Assembly: GCF_003111665.1 (NCBI RefSeq)
Contig: NZ_CP022188.1
Coordinates: forward strand, 1,798,001-1,862,000
Reading direction: 5' to 3'
DNA length: 64,000 nucleotides
DNA from: Parazoarcus communis
GTDB taxonomy: Bacteria > Pseudomonadota > Gammaproteobacteria > Burkholderiales > Rhodocyclaceae
The position numbers and the translations under genes were made by a program. This document shows, piece by piece, positions 50,664 through 60,668 of this stretch (the stretch's first letter is position 1; the number at the start of each line of letters is the position of its first letter). The notes beneath the pieces were generated by a model. It had not been told where the DNA came from. It was given only the letters and a program-made list of their open reading frames with translations, and made no database searches.

Positions 50664-51560
50664 TCAGGCGCTGACCAGTTGATCGACACCGGGTTTGCCA
50701 TGCCAGAAGCCGTTGCAGGGGGCGTCGGGCATCAGGGGCAGGCTGGCATCGAAAGCCGCGCTGGGGGTTTGACGGGCGTCGAGGGCGGCGCGGAAGAGCT
50801 CGACAATCTCGCGGGTGTGGCTGCCCTGCGGGCTGATGCGCAGCACCTCGGCGCTGTTCGCCAGCGCGGGCAGGTCGGCGAGCAGGTTGTGCACCCGGGC
50901 CGACTGCGTCTGCACGCCGTTGAGGGTGAGGAAGGGCTCGCCTTCGCGGGTGCTCAGGCTCAGGCCGTCGCTGATGCCGAGGCAGCGGAACTCGCAGGTG
51001 TCCTTCTGCAGGTTGTAGTGGCGTGCGGTGAAGCAGCGGGCGGAATGCGCCAGCGGCAGCCGGCCGTAGGCGAAGACCTCTGCTTCGAGTGCGCCTGGCA
51101 GGGCGTTGCGGATTTCGTCGAGTTGCGTGCCGGACATTTCCGGCGGGACCACCCAGCGCGTCGCACCGGACTGCACCATCAGATCCAGGGTGTGCGGGTT
51201 GAAGATATTGAGCGTGGGGCCGGCGATCCAGTCGCGCCGACCGGCCTCGGCCAGCAGACGTACCGCACCCATGTCGTTGGCTTCGACGCGGAAGCGTGGC
51301 TGAGTACATAGCCGGCGCAGGGTCTTGAGGTCGGACTCGGACTCGATCAGCGACTGGGTGGAGAGCACCGCTTCCTTGCCGGCATCGGCGAGCATCGCGG
51401 CGACCTCGAGCCAGTCGTCGAGGCGCAGTTCGTGGCGGCGCGAGCACACGGTTTCGCCCAGATGCACGATGTCTGCCGCGCTGTCGGCGATGTCGGCATA
51501 GAAGTCGAGCACACTCTGGCGGGGCCAGTAGTACAGCAGGGGGCCAAGGGAGAGTTTCAT
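50664..51560 (-). CDS. ubiV: O2-independent ubiquinone hydroxylation protein UbiV (U32 family)
   Basis: A 298-residue U32-peptidase-family protein. Four Cys, C39, C176, C189 and C193, have the spacing of the 4Fe-4S ligands of E. coli UbiV (the last three 13 and 4 apart). With UbiU it forms the complex that hydroxylates ubiquinone precursors without oxygen, using prephenate as oxygen donor in E. coli. It starts 5 bases after the ubiU stop. Confidence 0.92.
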   Translation of the reverse strand: MKLSLGPLLYYWPRQSVLDFYADIADSAADIVHLGETVCSRRHELRLDDWLEVAAMLADAGKEAVLSTQSLIESESDLKTLRRLCTQPRFRVEANDMGAVRLLAEAGRRDWIAGPTLNIFNPHTLDLMVQSGATRWVVPPEMSGTQLDEIRNALPGALEAEVFAYGRLPLAHSARCFTARHYNLQKDTCEFRCLGISDGLSLSTREGEPFLTLNGVQTQSARVHNLLADLPALANSAEVLRISPQGSHTREIVELFRAALDARQTPSAAFDASLPLMPDAPCNGFWHGKPGVDQLVSA

Positions 51561-51565
51561 CGGGC

Positions 51566-52579
51566 TTATTTCCACGGACGGTAGTAGGCGCCGAGGGTAT
51601 GGCTCTGGCCCTCGGAAACCTTGTTGAGATCGGCCATCCAGGCCGGCAGCGCCTTGAAGTCGTCGGGTGCGCGCATCACCTGGTCGAGCGCCGCGCGCCA
51701 CACCTTGGTGACCTGGGCGACATAGGCCGGACTGCGCTGGCGGCCCTCGATCTTGATGGCACGCACGCCGATGCGGGCGAGCTCGGGCAGCAGCTCCAGC
51801 GTGTTCAGGCTGGTCGGCTCTTCGATCGCGTAATAGGTTTCGTCATTGACCTCGAAACGGCCCTTGCACAGCGTCGGGTAGCCGGCGCGCTCGCCGTCGG
51901 CAAAGCGGTCGATGAGGATGCCATTGAGCCGGGTCTCCATGCCTTTCGGGGTCTGTTCCCAGCGCACGTGCTTGCCGGGTGAGCAGGCGCCGTTGCAGTT
52001 GGGCGACTCGCCGGTGGCGTAGGCTGACAGGGCGCAACGGCCCTCGACCATTACACACAGGCCGCCGAAACCGAATACCTCGATCTCGACCGTGGTGTTG
52101 GCAATGACCTGCTCCACCTGCGGCAGCGACAGCACACGTGGCAGCACGGCGCGCTGGATGCCGAAGCGTTCGTGATAGAAGTTGATCGCCTCGTAGCTGG
52201 TGGCCGAACCCTGCACCGACAGATGCAGGCGCAGCTGCGGATGGGTCTTTGCGGCGTAGGCCATGAGGCCGGGGTCGGCGAGGATGACCGCGTCGATGCC
52301 CATCTCGGCGGCGCGGTCCACGGCTGCCGTCCAGCTCGACCAGTTGCCGGCCTGCGGATAGGTGTTGAGCGCGAGCAGGACCTTGCCGCCGCGCTGGTGC
52401 GCATAGGCAATGCCGTCGCGCATCTGCTTGGGGTCGAAGTTGAGCCCGGTGAAGTTGCGCGCGTTGGTCGCGTCCTTGAAGCCGAGATAGACGCAGTTCG
52501 CGCCGTGGTCGATGGCGGTCTTGAGTGCCGGCAGGCTGCCGGCAGGGCAGACGAGTTCGATCTGCTGGGACGAATTCAT
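51566..52579 (-). CDS. ubiU: O2-independent ubiquinone hydroxylation protein UbiU (U32 family)
   Basis: A 337-residue U32-family protein. C175, C182, C199 and C238 are spaced 7, 17 and 39 residues apart, just as the 4Fe-4S ligands of E. coli Ubi[19 protein letters not shown] and [12 protein letters not shown] are family motifs. The ATG at 52579 is preferred to a GTG at 52588; neither has a strong ribosome-binding site. A perfect FNR-type palindrome lies 63-78 bases upstream, so the operon is expected to be induced without oxygen. Confidence 0.92.
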   Translation of the reverse strand: MNSSQQIELVCPAGSLPALKTAIDHGANCVYLGFKDATNARNFTGLNFDPKQMRDGIAYAHQRGGKVLLALNTYPQAGNWSSWTAAVDRAAEMGIDAVILADPGLMAYAAKTHPQLRLHLSVQGSATSYEAINFYHERFGIQRAVLPRVLSLPQVEQVIANTTVEIEVFGFGGLCVMVEGRCALSAYATGESPNCNGACSPGKHVRWEQTPKGMETRLNGILIDRFADGERAGYPTLCKGRFEVNDETYYAIEEPTSLNTLELLPELARIGVRAIKIEGRQRSPAYVAQVTKVWRAALDQVMRAPDDFKALPAWMADLNKVSEGQSHTLGAYYRPWK

Positions 52580-52641
52580 TGGGGGCACCAGAGTGGCGGA
52601 GTCAAAGCTCCGCCACCTTAGTGGCCGACTGACCCGGGTGC

Positions 52642-52657
52642 TTTGACCCGGGTCAAA
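52642..52657. promoter_or_regulatory. FNR/CRP-family box upstream of ubiUVT
   Basis: TTTGACCCGGGTCAAA is a perfect 16-base palindrome and fits the FNR-type half-sites TTGAC-N4-GTCAA. Its centre is about 70 bases before the ubiU ATG, suitable for activation at about -41.5 if the leader is about 30 bases long. Confidence 0.7.
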
Positions 52658-52669
52658 CGCAGGCAGTGT

Positions 52670-54130
52670 TCAGCGCGAAGTGTGGTGGGTTGCGGCAGCA
52701 GCCCCGTGATGACCGGCGCGCGGACGGTGATGGGACGGTGCCCCCACCAGACCGCCGATCAGCATGCCGATCGCACTGGCTGCGAGGCCGAACAACTGGG
52801 GCTCGATGTCGCCTTCGGGGACGAAGAGTTCGAAGAAAATCCACGTGAACAGGCCGAGTGCAATGGCCAGGCCCGCGCCGAGGTTGTTGGCGCGCTTCCA
52901 GAACAGCCCCGCCGCGAGTGGCACGAAAGCGCCGGCCAGGGTAACGCGGTATGCGTTCTCGACCATCTGATGAATGCTCGACTCGGTGCTGGTTGCGTAC
53001 AGCGTGACCAGCACGGTGAACACGACCACGGTGACCCGCGTGCTGAGCAGGAACTGGCGGTCGCTCATGCCGGGGAAGAAGCCCTTCAGCACGTTCTCGG
53101 AGAAGGTGACCGAGGGTGCCAGCAAGGTGCCGGAGGCGGTGCTCATGATCACCGACAGCAGGGCGCCAAAGAAGATGACCTGTGCGGCAAAAGGCATGTA
53201 CTGAATGATCAGGGTCGGCAGGATGAGCTGTGAGTCCTCCTCGATCAGGCGCTCGACCATGGCGGGGTCGATGATCTGGGCGGTATAGGCGAGGAACAGC
53301 GGTACCGCGGCAAAGAAGAAATACGACACGCCGCCCAGCGTCGTTCCCCACACCGCGATGCGTTCGTTGCGCGACGAATTGACACGCTGGAACACGTCCT
53401 GCTGCGGGATCGAACCGAGCGCCATGGTCAGAAAGGCCGCAATCCAGCCGATCATGTCGGCTGAGTCCAGTGTGGGCAGGAAGTCGAGCTTGCCCTCGGC
53501 GGCCGCCTGGCCCACCACATTGGAAAAGCCGCCGGCCATGTCGCCTGCAAGCCAGGTGACGTAGATCAGGCCGAGCACGATCACGATCATCTGCACGAAG
53601 GTGGTCATCGCCACCGACCACATGCCGCCGAACAGAGTGTAGAGCAACACTACACCGGCACCGATCAGCATGCCTTCGTTGCTCGAAACCATGCCCTGAG
53701 AAAGCACGTTGAAGACCAGCCCCAGCGCGGTGACCTGGGCCGCAACCCAGCCAAGATAGGACAGCACGATGCAGATCGACAGGATGAGCTCGGTGCTGCG
53801 GTTGTAGCGCTGGCGGAAGAAGTCGCCCAGCGTCAGCAGGTTCATGAGGTACAGCGGGCGGGCGAAGATGAGGCCGAACAGCACCAGGCACACCGCCGCA
53901 CCCAGCGGGTCCGAAATCAGGCCGCGAAAGCCTTCTTCGAGAAAGGTGGCGGAGATGCCGAGTACGGTTTCGGCGCCGAACCAGGTGGCAAACACCATGG
54001 CAAGCACGACGAACATCGGCAGGTTGCGACCGGCAGTGATGTAGTCACGGGTGTTGTGCACGCGTGTTGCTGCAATCAGGCCGATGGCAATGGACACAAG
54101 CAGGTAGGTGACGACGAGCCAGAGCAGCAT
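52670..54130 (-). CDS. Sodium/solute symporter (SSS family)
   Basis: A 486-residue protein with about thirteen membrane segments of the sodium:solute symporter family. DYITAGRNLPMFVVLAMVFATWFGAETVLG and FGALLSVIMSTASGTLLAPS are typical (the second covers the sodium site of this fold). The C-terminal tail is His- and Arg-rich (HHRPRAGHHGAAAATHH). It follows the arginase-aminotransferase gene on the same strand, so an amino acid such as arginine or ornithine is a possible substrate; family members also carry proline, pantothenate and acetate. Confidence 0.82.
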   Translation of the reverse strand: MLLWLVVTYLLVSIAIGLIAATRVHNTRDYITAGRNLPMFVVLAMVFATWFGAETVLGISATFLEEGFRGLISDPLGAAVCLVLFGLIFARPLYLMNLLTLGDFFRQRYNRSTELILSICIVLSYLGWVAAQVTALGLVFNVLSQGMVSSNEGMLIGAGVVLLYTLFGGMWSVAMTTFVQMIVIVLGLIYVTWLAGDMAGGFSNVVGQAAAEGKLDFLPTLDSADMIGWIAAFLTMALGSIPQQDVFQRVNSSRNERIAVWGTTLGGVSYFFFAAVPLFLAYTAQIIDPAMVERLIEEDSQLILPTLIIQYMPFAAQVIFFGALLSVIMSTASGTLLAPSVTFSENVLKGFFPGMSDRQFLLSTRVTVVVFTVLVTLYATSTESSIHQMVENAYRVTLAGAFVPLAAGLFWKRANNLGAGLAIALGLFTWIFFELFVPEGDIEPQLFGLAASAIGMLIGGLVGAPSHHRPRAGHHGAAAATHHTSR

Positions 54131-54250
54131 GAACAGGTCTCTTCCGGAGCGTGGTGAGCGGGGGCGCCGGAGTGTAGCAACGAATGGCTGGCAGGTGGCG
54201 CCGAAATGCGTGCTAAGGGCCTGTATACGCTGTCAATGTCGGGATTTTCG

Positions 54251-54311
54251 GCAGTGCCGGGATGTGCAGCCACTGCGGGCTCCGCATCCCGGCACTGCAT
54301 CCCGGCACTGC
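54251..54311. repeat. Hairpin with two alternative right arms
   Basis: GCAGTGCCGGGATG (54251-54264) can pair perfectly with CATCCCGGCACTGC at 54285-54298 or at 54298-54311, the two right arms being tandem copies. It lies in the gap between the arginase fusion and the symporter gene and probably acts as a terminator or RNA-stability element. Confidence 0.5.
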
Positions 54312-54316
54312 ATGCA

Positions 54317-56443
54317 TCAGCCGCCCAGTGCGGCCAAGGTGTCGATGACCGTGTCCGCACTGTCGTCGAGCGTTGCCTCGTCGATGATCAGCGGTGGCGC
54401 AAGGCGTATCACGTTGCCGGTCGTGTCGCGAGTTGCAATGCCGCGGGCAAGCAGCGTTTCGGCGACGCTTGCGGCGGATGCGATGTTCGGGTCGATGGCA
54501 ATGCCGATCAGCAGGCCGCGGCCGCGGATTTCGCGAACGCTGGGTAGTTTTGCCGCTTCCAGGCGGCTTCGCAGGCGCTCGCCGAGTTGGTCTGCGCGCT
54601 TCCAGGGACTGCCCTCTGCGAGCAGTGCGAGCACTTCCAGCGCGACGGCTGCGCCGAGCGGGTTGCCGCCGAAGGTGGAGCCGTGGTCGCCGGGATGAAA
54701 GACGTCCATGACCTCCCGGTCGGCGAGGAAGGCCGATACCGGCAGCAGGCCGCCCCCCAGCGCCTTGCCGAGAATGAGGCCGTCCGGACGCACGCCGTCG
54801 TGGTCGCAGGCCAGCAGTCGGCCGGTGCGGCCGAGCCCGGTCTGCACCTCGTCGGCGATGAGCAGCACGCGGTGGCGACGGCAGATCTCGGCGCAGCGCG
54901 CCAGGTAGCCGGCGGGCGGCACGATGATGCCACCTTCGCCCTGGATCGGTTCGACCAGGAAGGCAGCGGTTTCGGGCGTGATTGCCGCTTCGAGCGCCGC
55001 CGAGTCGCCAAAGGGGATGCGGCGCAGCCCGGGCGGGAAGGGGCCGAAGCCGTCGCGGTACTGCTCGCTGGCAGAGAGTCCGACGATCGCGATCGAGCGG
55101 CCATGGAAGTTGCCGTCGCAGGCGATGATTTCCGCCTTGTCTGCTGCGACGCCTTTCACCGTATAGGCCCACTTGCGTGCAGCCTTGAGCGCGGTCTCGA
55201 CGGCCTCAAGTCCGGTGTTGACCGGCAGTGCGCGTTCAAAGCCGAACAGCCCGCACATGCGTTCGAGCAGCAGCGGAAGGCGGTCGTTGGAAAACGCGCG
55301 TGAGGTCAGCGCGAGCCGTCGCGCCTGGTCTTCGAGCGCACGCAGCAGGCGCGGGTGACCATGGCCGAAACTCACCGCCGAGTAGGCACTCATCATGTCG
55401 AGGTAGCGGCGCCCTTCGACGTCCCACAGCCATACGCCTTCGCCGCGGTGAAACACGACCGGCAGCGGCGCGTAGTTGCTGGCGCCGAAGTGACGCTCCT
55501 TTTCGCGCAGCCAGTAGCTCCCCGGTCCCAGCGCAGCGCAGGCGATTTCGGCCACCCAGTCCCCGCTGCGACCGTCGGTGTCGAGGTCGGGCCGGTACTC
55601 GGTGATCTCCATCGCGATGAAGTCGCCGCAGGTCCTGAGCGTGAGCAGGACGTCGGCCAGCGCCTGGGGGTCGATGCCTTCGGGAGCCGGGCAGGTCACG
55701 GCAGGCACGGCCAGCGGGTCGAGGGCATCGACGTCGAGACTGAGGCCGAAGCCGGGCTGGCTGCCACTGCCGCGCACGATCGTCAGCGCATCGCAGAACA
55801 CGGCGGGCAGGCCGCGTTCGCGGATTTCGTTCATGTCGAAGATGCGTACGCCGAGCTGAGTCAGACGTTCGTGTTCTTCCGCTTCCCAGGCGCGGGCGCC
55901 GATGACGCACACCCGTGCCGGATCGAGTCGTGGGCCGGGGATGCCGACCAGGCTGCGGTCACCCTCGCCCAGCAGGGCCGCCAGCGGCATGCCGTGGATA
56001 TTGCCCGAATGGGTGGACTCGGCCGTGTGGCTGTCGAGGTGGGCATCGATCCAGATCAGGCCGGGCGCACCGTCGGCGCGCCGGCCGATACCGCGCCAGG
56101 TTCCTGCGGCAATGGCGTGATCGCCGCCGAGGATCAACGGGAACGCGTCCGGGTCGAGTACGGCCAGGCGGTCAGCCAGGCGTCGCGCGAATGCCGCGCA
56201 GGCTTCCAGTCGGGCTGCCATGTCCTCCGTGCCCTCCATGTGGGCCGGAGGCTGGGTGGGGCGCACGGCATCCGACCATTCGGCATGGATGCCAGCGTTC
56301 GAGAGGCGCTCGCTCAAACCATTGCTGCGCAGGTACTGCGCTGCCGCGGCCGAGCCGGGATGCGGCGCGCCGAGCGCGGATGCCGCGCTGATGATGGTGA
56401 GCCGGGTGTGGGGGCCGGCCGGCAGGTGGGTTGTATTCGTCAT
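54317..56443 (-). CDS. Arginase - ornithine aminotransferase fusion
   Basis: A 708-residue two-domain protein. Residues about 10-305 are an arginase/ureohydrolase with the metal ligands His109 (GGDHAIA), Asp133, His135 and Asp137 (DAHLD), and Asp237 and Asp239 (SLDVDALDP). Residues about 315-708 are a class III PLP aminotransferase of the ornithine type with GNFHGRS, DEVQTGLGRTG and Lys560 (ILGKALGGG). Together they would turn arginine into urea, ornithine and then glutamate semialdehyde. The reading frame is continuous without a stop between the domains. Both active sites look intact, so this is a true bifunctional enzyme and not a sequencing joint, though a frameshift error that fused two genes cannot be fully ruled out. 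Confidence 0.87.
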   Translation of the reverse strand: MTNTTHLPAGPHTRLTIISAASALGAPHPGSAAAAQYLRSNGLSERLSNAGIHAEWSDAVRPTQPPAHMEGTEDMAARLEACAAFARRLADRLAVLDPDAFPLILGGDHAIAAGTWRGIGRRADGAPGLIWIDAHLDSHTAESTHSGNIHGMPLAALLGEGDRSLVGIPGPRLDPARVCVIGARAWEAEEHERLTQLGVRIFDMNEIRERGLPAVFCDALTIVRGSGSQPGFGLSLDVDALDPLAVPAVTCPAPEGIDPQALADVLLTLRTCGDFIAMEITEYRPDLDTDGRSGDWVAEIACAALGPGSYWLREKERHFGASNYAPLPVVFHRGEGVWLWDVEGRRYLDMMSAYSAVSFGHGHPRLLRALEDQARRLALTSRAFSNDRLPLLLERMCGLFGFERALPVNTGLEAVETALKAARKWAYTVKGVAADKAEIIACDGNFHGRSIAIVGLSASEQYRDGFGPFPPGLRRIPFGDSAALEAAITPETAAFLVEPIQGEGGIIVPPAGYLARCAEICRRHRVLLIADEVQTGLGRTGRLLACDHDGVRPDGLILGKALGGGLLPVSAFLADREVMDVFHPGDHGSTFGGNPLGAAVALEVLALLAEGSPWKRADQLGERLRSRLEAAKLPSVREIRGRGLLIGIAIDPNIASAASVAETLLARGIATRDTTGNVIRLAPPLIIDEATLDDSADTVIDTLAALGG

Positions 56444-56557
56444 GAGGCACCTCCCATTCCGCCGATCGGCGGGTGCTTGTGTGACGTTACAACATTGGAG
56501 GGCGCCGGCGCAGAATCGTTCGCTGCGAACCTATCCGGATGGCGCCCGTCCCGGCGC

Positions 56558-58099
56558 TCAGCCGCCGAAAATCCGGTATGCCTCCAGCGCAACCAGGGCC
56601 GCGGCAAGCACGCCGATGGCCGACAACAGCCACCCTTGCCGGCGCTGCTGGCGGGCGAGTTGCTCCATGCGCGCCTGCTGTGCAGCCTGCTGCTTGCTGC
56701 CTTCGGTAAGCGTGTTGTGTATCAGTCGGGGTAGTTGCGGCAGGGTGCCGGCCCAGCTCGGTGCCTCGGTCTTGATTTCGCGGATCAGCGCACGCCAGCC
56801 CATCTGCTCGTTCATCCAGCGCTCGAGAAAAGGCTTTGCTGTCTTCCACAGGTCGAGCTCAGGGTCGAGCTGGCGCCCGAGGCCCTCGATGTTGAGCAGG
56901 GTTTTCTGCAGTAGCACCAGTTGCGGCTGCACCTCCATCTCGAAGCGGCGCGCGGTCTGAAACAGGCGCAACAGGGTCTTGCCGAAGGAGATGTCCTTCA
57001 GCGGCTTGTCGAAAATCGGCTCGCACACGGTGCGGATCGCGGCTTCGAATTCGTCCACCCGGGTCTTGGCCGGCACCCAGCCCGCCTCGATATGGGCCAG
57101 TGCGACGCGGTGGTAGTCGCGCTGGAAGAAGGCAAGGAAGTTGGTCGCGAGGTAGTTCTTGTCGACTTCGTTGAGCGTGCCCATGATGCCGAAATCGAGT
57201 GCAATGTAGCGCCCGTCGGAATGCACGAAGATATTGCCCGGATGCATGTCCGCATGAAAGAAGCCGTCGCGGAACACCTGGGTGAAGAAGATCTCCACCC
57301 CGGCCCGCGACAGTGCGGGCAGGTCTGTGCCCTGCGCCTTCAGCGCTTCGATCTGGGAGATCTGCACGCCATGCATGCGCTCCATCACCATCACGTTGCG
57401 GCCGCACCAGTCCCAGTGCACCTCGGGCACGATCATCAGGGACGAGTCCTTGAAGTTGCGCCGCAGCTGCGAGCAGTTGGCGGCTTCGCGCATGAGGTCG
57501 AGTTCGTCGTTCAGATACTTGGTGAACTCGGCAACGACTTCGCGCGGCTTGAGCCGCCGGCCCTCGGGCCAGACCTTCTCCAGCAGCATGGCCGCGACTT
57601 CGAGCAAGGCCAGATCGTGCGCGATCACATGCTCGATGCCCGGACGCAGAATCTTGACCGCCACTTCGGTGCCATCGGGCAGCTCGGCAAAGTGCACCTG
57701 CGCCACCGAGGCGGAGGCCACCGGCGTGCGGTTGAAGTTGCCGAACACGTCATCGACCGGCTTGCCGTACATGGTCTGCAGCAGCGCAAGTGCCTGCTCG
57801 GTGGGGAAGGGCGGCACCCTGTCCTGCAGCATTGCAAGCTCGTCAGCGAGGTCTGGCGGAAGCAGATCGCGCCGCGTGGAGAGCATCTGCCCGAACTTGA
57901 CGAAGATGGGGCCGAGCGACTCGAGCGCCCGACGCAGGCGTACGCCACGAGGTTCGTCGTAGGTGCGCCAGAAGAACACGACGTTCCAAACGCGGGCCAG
58001 TCGACCGCTGGCGTCGGCGTCAAGAATCATTCGGTCCAGACCGAAACGCAGACTGACGGAAACGATCTTGGTGAGACGCAGGAGACGCACTTTGGACAA
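56558..58099 (-). CDS. ubiB: Ubiquinone biosynthesis kinase-like protein UbiB
   Basis: A 513-residue protein of the ABC1/ADCK family. The KxGQ motif ([16 protein letters not shown]), the ExD region and [29 protein letters not shown] (within which HADMHPGN and DFG are kinase-type) are present. Two C-terminal membrane helices end the protein ([19 protein letters not shown]). UbiB supports late ubiquinone synthesis with ATPase activity. Length is usual. Confidence 0.93.
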   Translation of the reverse strand: MSKVRLLRLTKIVSVSLRFGLDRMILDADASGRLARVWNVVFFWRTYDEPRGVRLRRALESLGPIFVKFGQMLSTRRDLLPPDLADELAMLQDRVPPFPTEQALALLQTMYGKPVDDVFGNFNRTPVASASVAQVHFAELPDGTEVAVKILRPGIEHVIAHDLALLEVAAMLLEKVWPEGRRLKPREVVAEFTKYLNDELDLMREAANCSQLRRNFKDSSLMIVPEVHWDWCGRNVMVMERMHGVQISQIEALKAQGTDLPALSRAGVEIFFTQVFRDGFFHADMHPGNIFVHSDGRYIALDFGIMGTLNEVDKNYLATNFLAFFQRDYHRVALAHIEAGWVPAKTRVDEFEAAIRTVCEPIFDKPLKDISFGKTLLRLFQTARRFEMEVQPQLVLLQKTLLNIEGLGRQLDPELDLWKTAKPFLERWMNEQMGWRALIREIKTEAPSWAGTLPQLPRLIHNTLTEGSKQQAAQQARMEQLARQQRRQGWLLSAIGVLAAALVALEAYRIFGG

Positions 58100-58205
58100 C
58101 CGGTAGCAGGAGAACCGGGACTTTAGCGGGAAAGGGGGGGCGGTGGAAGGCAGAGAACGTAACCTGCGCTCACATGCCGGGCGGGAGAGGGATGGGTTGA
58201 TCCGC

Positions 58206-58211
58206 TATAAT
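58206..58211 (+). promoter_or_regulatory. -10 element before argS
   Basis: A perfect TATAAT lies 28 bases upstream of the argS ATG. No clear -35 was seen 17 bases upstream. Confidence 0.45.
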
Positions 58212-58239
58212 CGACGGTTTCGATGTCCCTGAAAGTGTC

Positions 58240-60003
58240 ATGAGCGCCGACCCCAAAGTTCTACTTGCCGATCTCCTGAAAGCCGCGCTGAAAAGCGTTG
58301 CGCCCGATCTGGCCGATACCCCGATCCTGCTGGAGCGCCCGAAGCAGGCGAGCCATGGGGATTTCGCCACCAACCTTGCGCTGCAGCTGGCCAAGCCGAT
58401 GAAGCGCAACCCGCGCGAACTCGCGGCGAAACTGCTGGCCGAATTGCCGGCCTCGACGCTGGTGGCGAAGACCGAGGTGGCCGGTGCGGGCTTCATCAAC
58501 TTCACGCTGAATACTGCCGCCAAGACGGCCGTGGTCAGCGAGGTGCTCGCCAAGGGCGCTGCATTCGGACGCGGCGAGAAGAAGAACGTGAAGGTTCAGG
58601 TGGAATTCGTTTCCGCCAACCCCACCGGCCCCCTGCATGTCGGCCACGGCCGTGGTGCGGCCTACGGCGCCTCGCTGTCGGACGTGCTGGACTTCGCCGG
58701 TTACGATGTCAGCCGCGAGTACTACGTCAATGATGCCGGCCGTCAGATGGACATCCTGGCCCTGTCGACCTGGTTGCGCTACCTCGCCTTCTTCGGGATC
58801 GAGGTCGCATTCCCGCCCAATGCCTACCAGGGCGATTACGTCGTGACCATGGGGCGTGAGATGCGCGACGCCCATCAGGACCGTTTCGCCAGGTTTACCG
58901 CAGCGCAGGTGACGGCCGGCACGCCCGGCCTGCCGCCCGTCGAACGCAAGGACGACGAAGCCAAGCAGCAGCGCGAACTGCACCTCGATGCCCTGATCGC
59001 CAATGCCAAGCGTCTGCTCGGCGAGGACTACCCCTGGGTGCATGGCTTTGCACTCAACGAGCAGCTGGGCGACGGTCGTGAGGACCTGCAGGAATTCGGC
59101 GTGCGCTTCGACAAGTGGTTCTCGGAGCAGAGCCTGTTCGATACCGGCCTGGTCGAGCGTGCGGTGACCCAGCTCGAGCAGCAGGGCCATATCTACGTCC
59201 AGAACGGTGCCAAGTGGTTCCGCTCCACAGCATTCGGCGACGAGAAGGACCGCGTGGTTCAGCGCGAGAACGGGCTTTACACCTATTTTGCGTCGGATAT
59301 CGCCTATCACCTGAACAAGTATGAGCGTGGCTTCGACCGCATCATCGACATCTGGGGTGCAGACCACCACGGTTACATCCCGCGCGTGAAGGGCGCCATC
59401 GCTGCGCTTGGCCTGCCGACGGAAAAGCTCAACGTGGCGCTGGTGCAGTTCGCGGTGCTGTACCGCGACGGGCAGAAGACTTCGATGTCGACCCGCTCCG
59501 GCGAGTTCGTCACCCTGCGCGAGCTGCGCAAGGAAGTCGGCAACGACGCATGCCGTTTCTTCTACGTGCTGCGCAAGTCCGACCAGCACCTCGACTTCGA
59601 TCTCGATCTGGCCAAGAGTCAGAGCAACGAGAACCCGGTGTACTACGTGCAGTACGCACATGCGCGGGTGTGCTCGGTGCTCAATCAGTGGGGCGGAGAG
59701 CGTGACGAACTGGCACAGGCCGATCTTGGCCAGCTGCAGAACGAGCGTGAGCTCGCGCTGTGTGCCAGCCTGTCGACCTTTCCCGAGCTGGTGCAGTCGG
59801 CAGCGGCTGACTACGCGCCGCACCAGATTGCCTTCTACCTGAAGGACCTCGCGGCAGACTTCCACAGCTGGTACAACGCCGAGCGCATGCTGGTCGATGA
59901 CGAGGCCGTCAAGCTCGCCCGTCTGGCGCTTGCCGAGGCGGTGCGTCAGGTGCTGGTGAGCGGCCTGGCCGTGCTCGGTGTGTCCGCACCTGAATCGATG
60001 TAA
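58240..60003 (+). CDS. argS: Arginyl-tRNA synthetase
   Basis: A 587-residue class I synthetase. The HIGH-type motif HVGHGRGAAYG and the preceding SANPTGPLHV are typical of ArgRS, and MSTRSGEFVTL holds the KMSK-like position. The C-terminal anticodon-binding domain ends YNAERMLVDDEAVKLARL. The enzyme charges tRNA-Arg with arginine. It heads a small group with a SPOR-domain gene and dsbA. Confidence 0.96.
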   Translation: MSADPKVLLADLLKAALKSVAPDLADTPILLERPKQASHGDFATNLALQLAKPMKRNPRELAAKLLAELPASTLVAKTEVAGAGFINFTLNTAAKTAVVSEVLAKGAAFGRGEKKNVKVQVEFVSANPTGPLHVGHGRGAAYGASLSDVLDFAGYDVSREYYVNDAGRQMDILALSTWLRYLAFFGIEVAFPPNAYQGDYVVTMGREMRDAHQDRFARFTAAQVTAGTPGLPPVERKDDEAKQQRELHLDALIANAKRLLGEDYPWVHGFALNEQLGDGREDLQEFGVRFDKWFSEQSLFDTGLVERAVTQLEQQGHIYVQNGAKWFRSTAFGDEKDRVVQRENGLYTYFASDIAYHLNKYERGFDRIIDIWGADHHGYIPRVKGAIAALGLPTEKLNVALVQFAVLYRDGQKTSMSTRSGEFVTLRELRKEVGNDACRFFYVLRKSDQHLDFDLDLAKSQSNENPVYYVQYAHARVCSVLNQWGGERDELAQADLGQLQNERELALCASLSTFPELVQSAAADYAPHQIAFYLKDLAADFHSWYNAERMLVDDEAVKLARLALAEAVRQVLVSGLAVLGVSAPESM

Positions 60004-60016
60004 TCCGGAGATTGTT

Positions 60017-60595
60017 TTGACTCAGCCTCGTAAAGCCCCCCGCAAGTCGGGTCGTGCTCCCGCTCGCAGCGGTGGCGGGACCCTGATCGGCATTTTCATC
60101 GGCCTGATGCTGGGCGCGCTGATTGCTGCGGGTGCGGCATGGTTCTTCACCCGCGCCAACCCGTTCCAGTCGGCGCCGGTCGCGCCACGCGTGCCAGCGG
60201 TCAATCAGCCGCCTGCCGCGCTGCCCGGAAAGCCCGGCGACCGCCCGGTCGTGAAGCAGGACTTCGAGTTCTACAAGATCCTGCCGCAGGGCGACAACGT
60301 GCCTGCGGCACAGGCTCCGGCTGAAACGCCGAGGGCACCGGTCGAAGAGCGCGCGGTGGAAAAGCTCTATCTTCAGCTCGGTGCGTTCGAGAATGCGGCC
60401 GAGGCGGACAACCTGAAGGCAAGGTTGGCGCTGGCCGGCGTCGAGGCGAGTTCGCAGCGTGGCCAGTTGCCCGATGGACGCACTGTGCACCGGGTGCGGA
60501 TCGGTCCCTTCGCCGGCCCGGATGAGCTGAATCCGGTTCGCAGCCGTCTCGCCTCGTCTGGCTTCAACACCACTGTGACCCGCGCCGGTCAGTGA
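60017..60595 (+). CDS. SPOR-domain membrane protein
   Basis: A 192-residue protein read from a TTG at 60017 with CCGGAG 6 bases upstream; an in-frame ATG further upstream would lie inside argS. After a basic start (TQPRKAPRKSGRAPAR) comes one membrane helix (about 25-46), then a Pro-rich periplasmic linker. A C-terminal SPOR domain (about 115-190, YLQLGAFENAAEADNLKARL and HRVRIGPFAGPDE) binds peptidoglycan strands without stem peptides, as in FtsN or DedD. It follows argS by 13 bases, a common linkage in betaproteobacteria. Confidence 0.87.
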   Translation: MTQPRKAPRKSGRAPARSGGGTLIGIFIGLMLGALIAAGAAWFFTRANPFQSAPVAPRVPAVNQPPAALPGKPGDRPVVKQDFEFYKILPQGDNVPAAQAPAETPRAPVEERAVEKLYLQLGAFENAAEADNLKARLALAGVEASSQRGQLPDGRTVHRVRIGPFAGPDELNPVRSRLASSGFNTTVTRAGQ

Positions 60596-60668
60596 TTTTT
60601 AGCGCTGACGCGGAACGAAGCGCGCTCTGCATGCGTCAGACCGGCGTCAACCAATACGGGAGTAAAGA

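Noticed and set aside
58196..58211. TTGATC before TATAAT at argS as a full sigma70 promoter
   Set aside because: The two hexamers are only a few bases apart, far less than the 16-18 needed.
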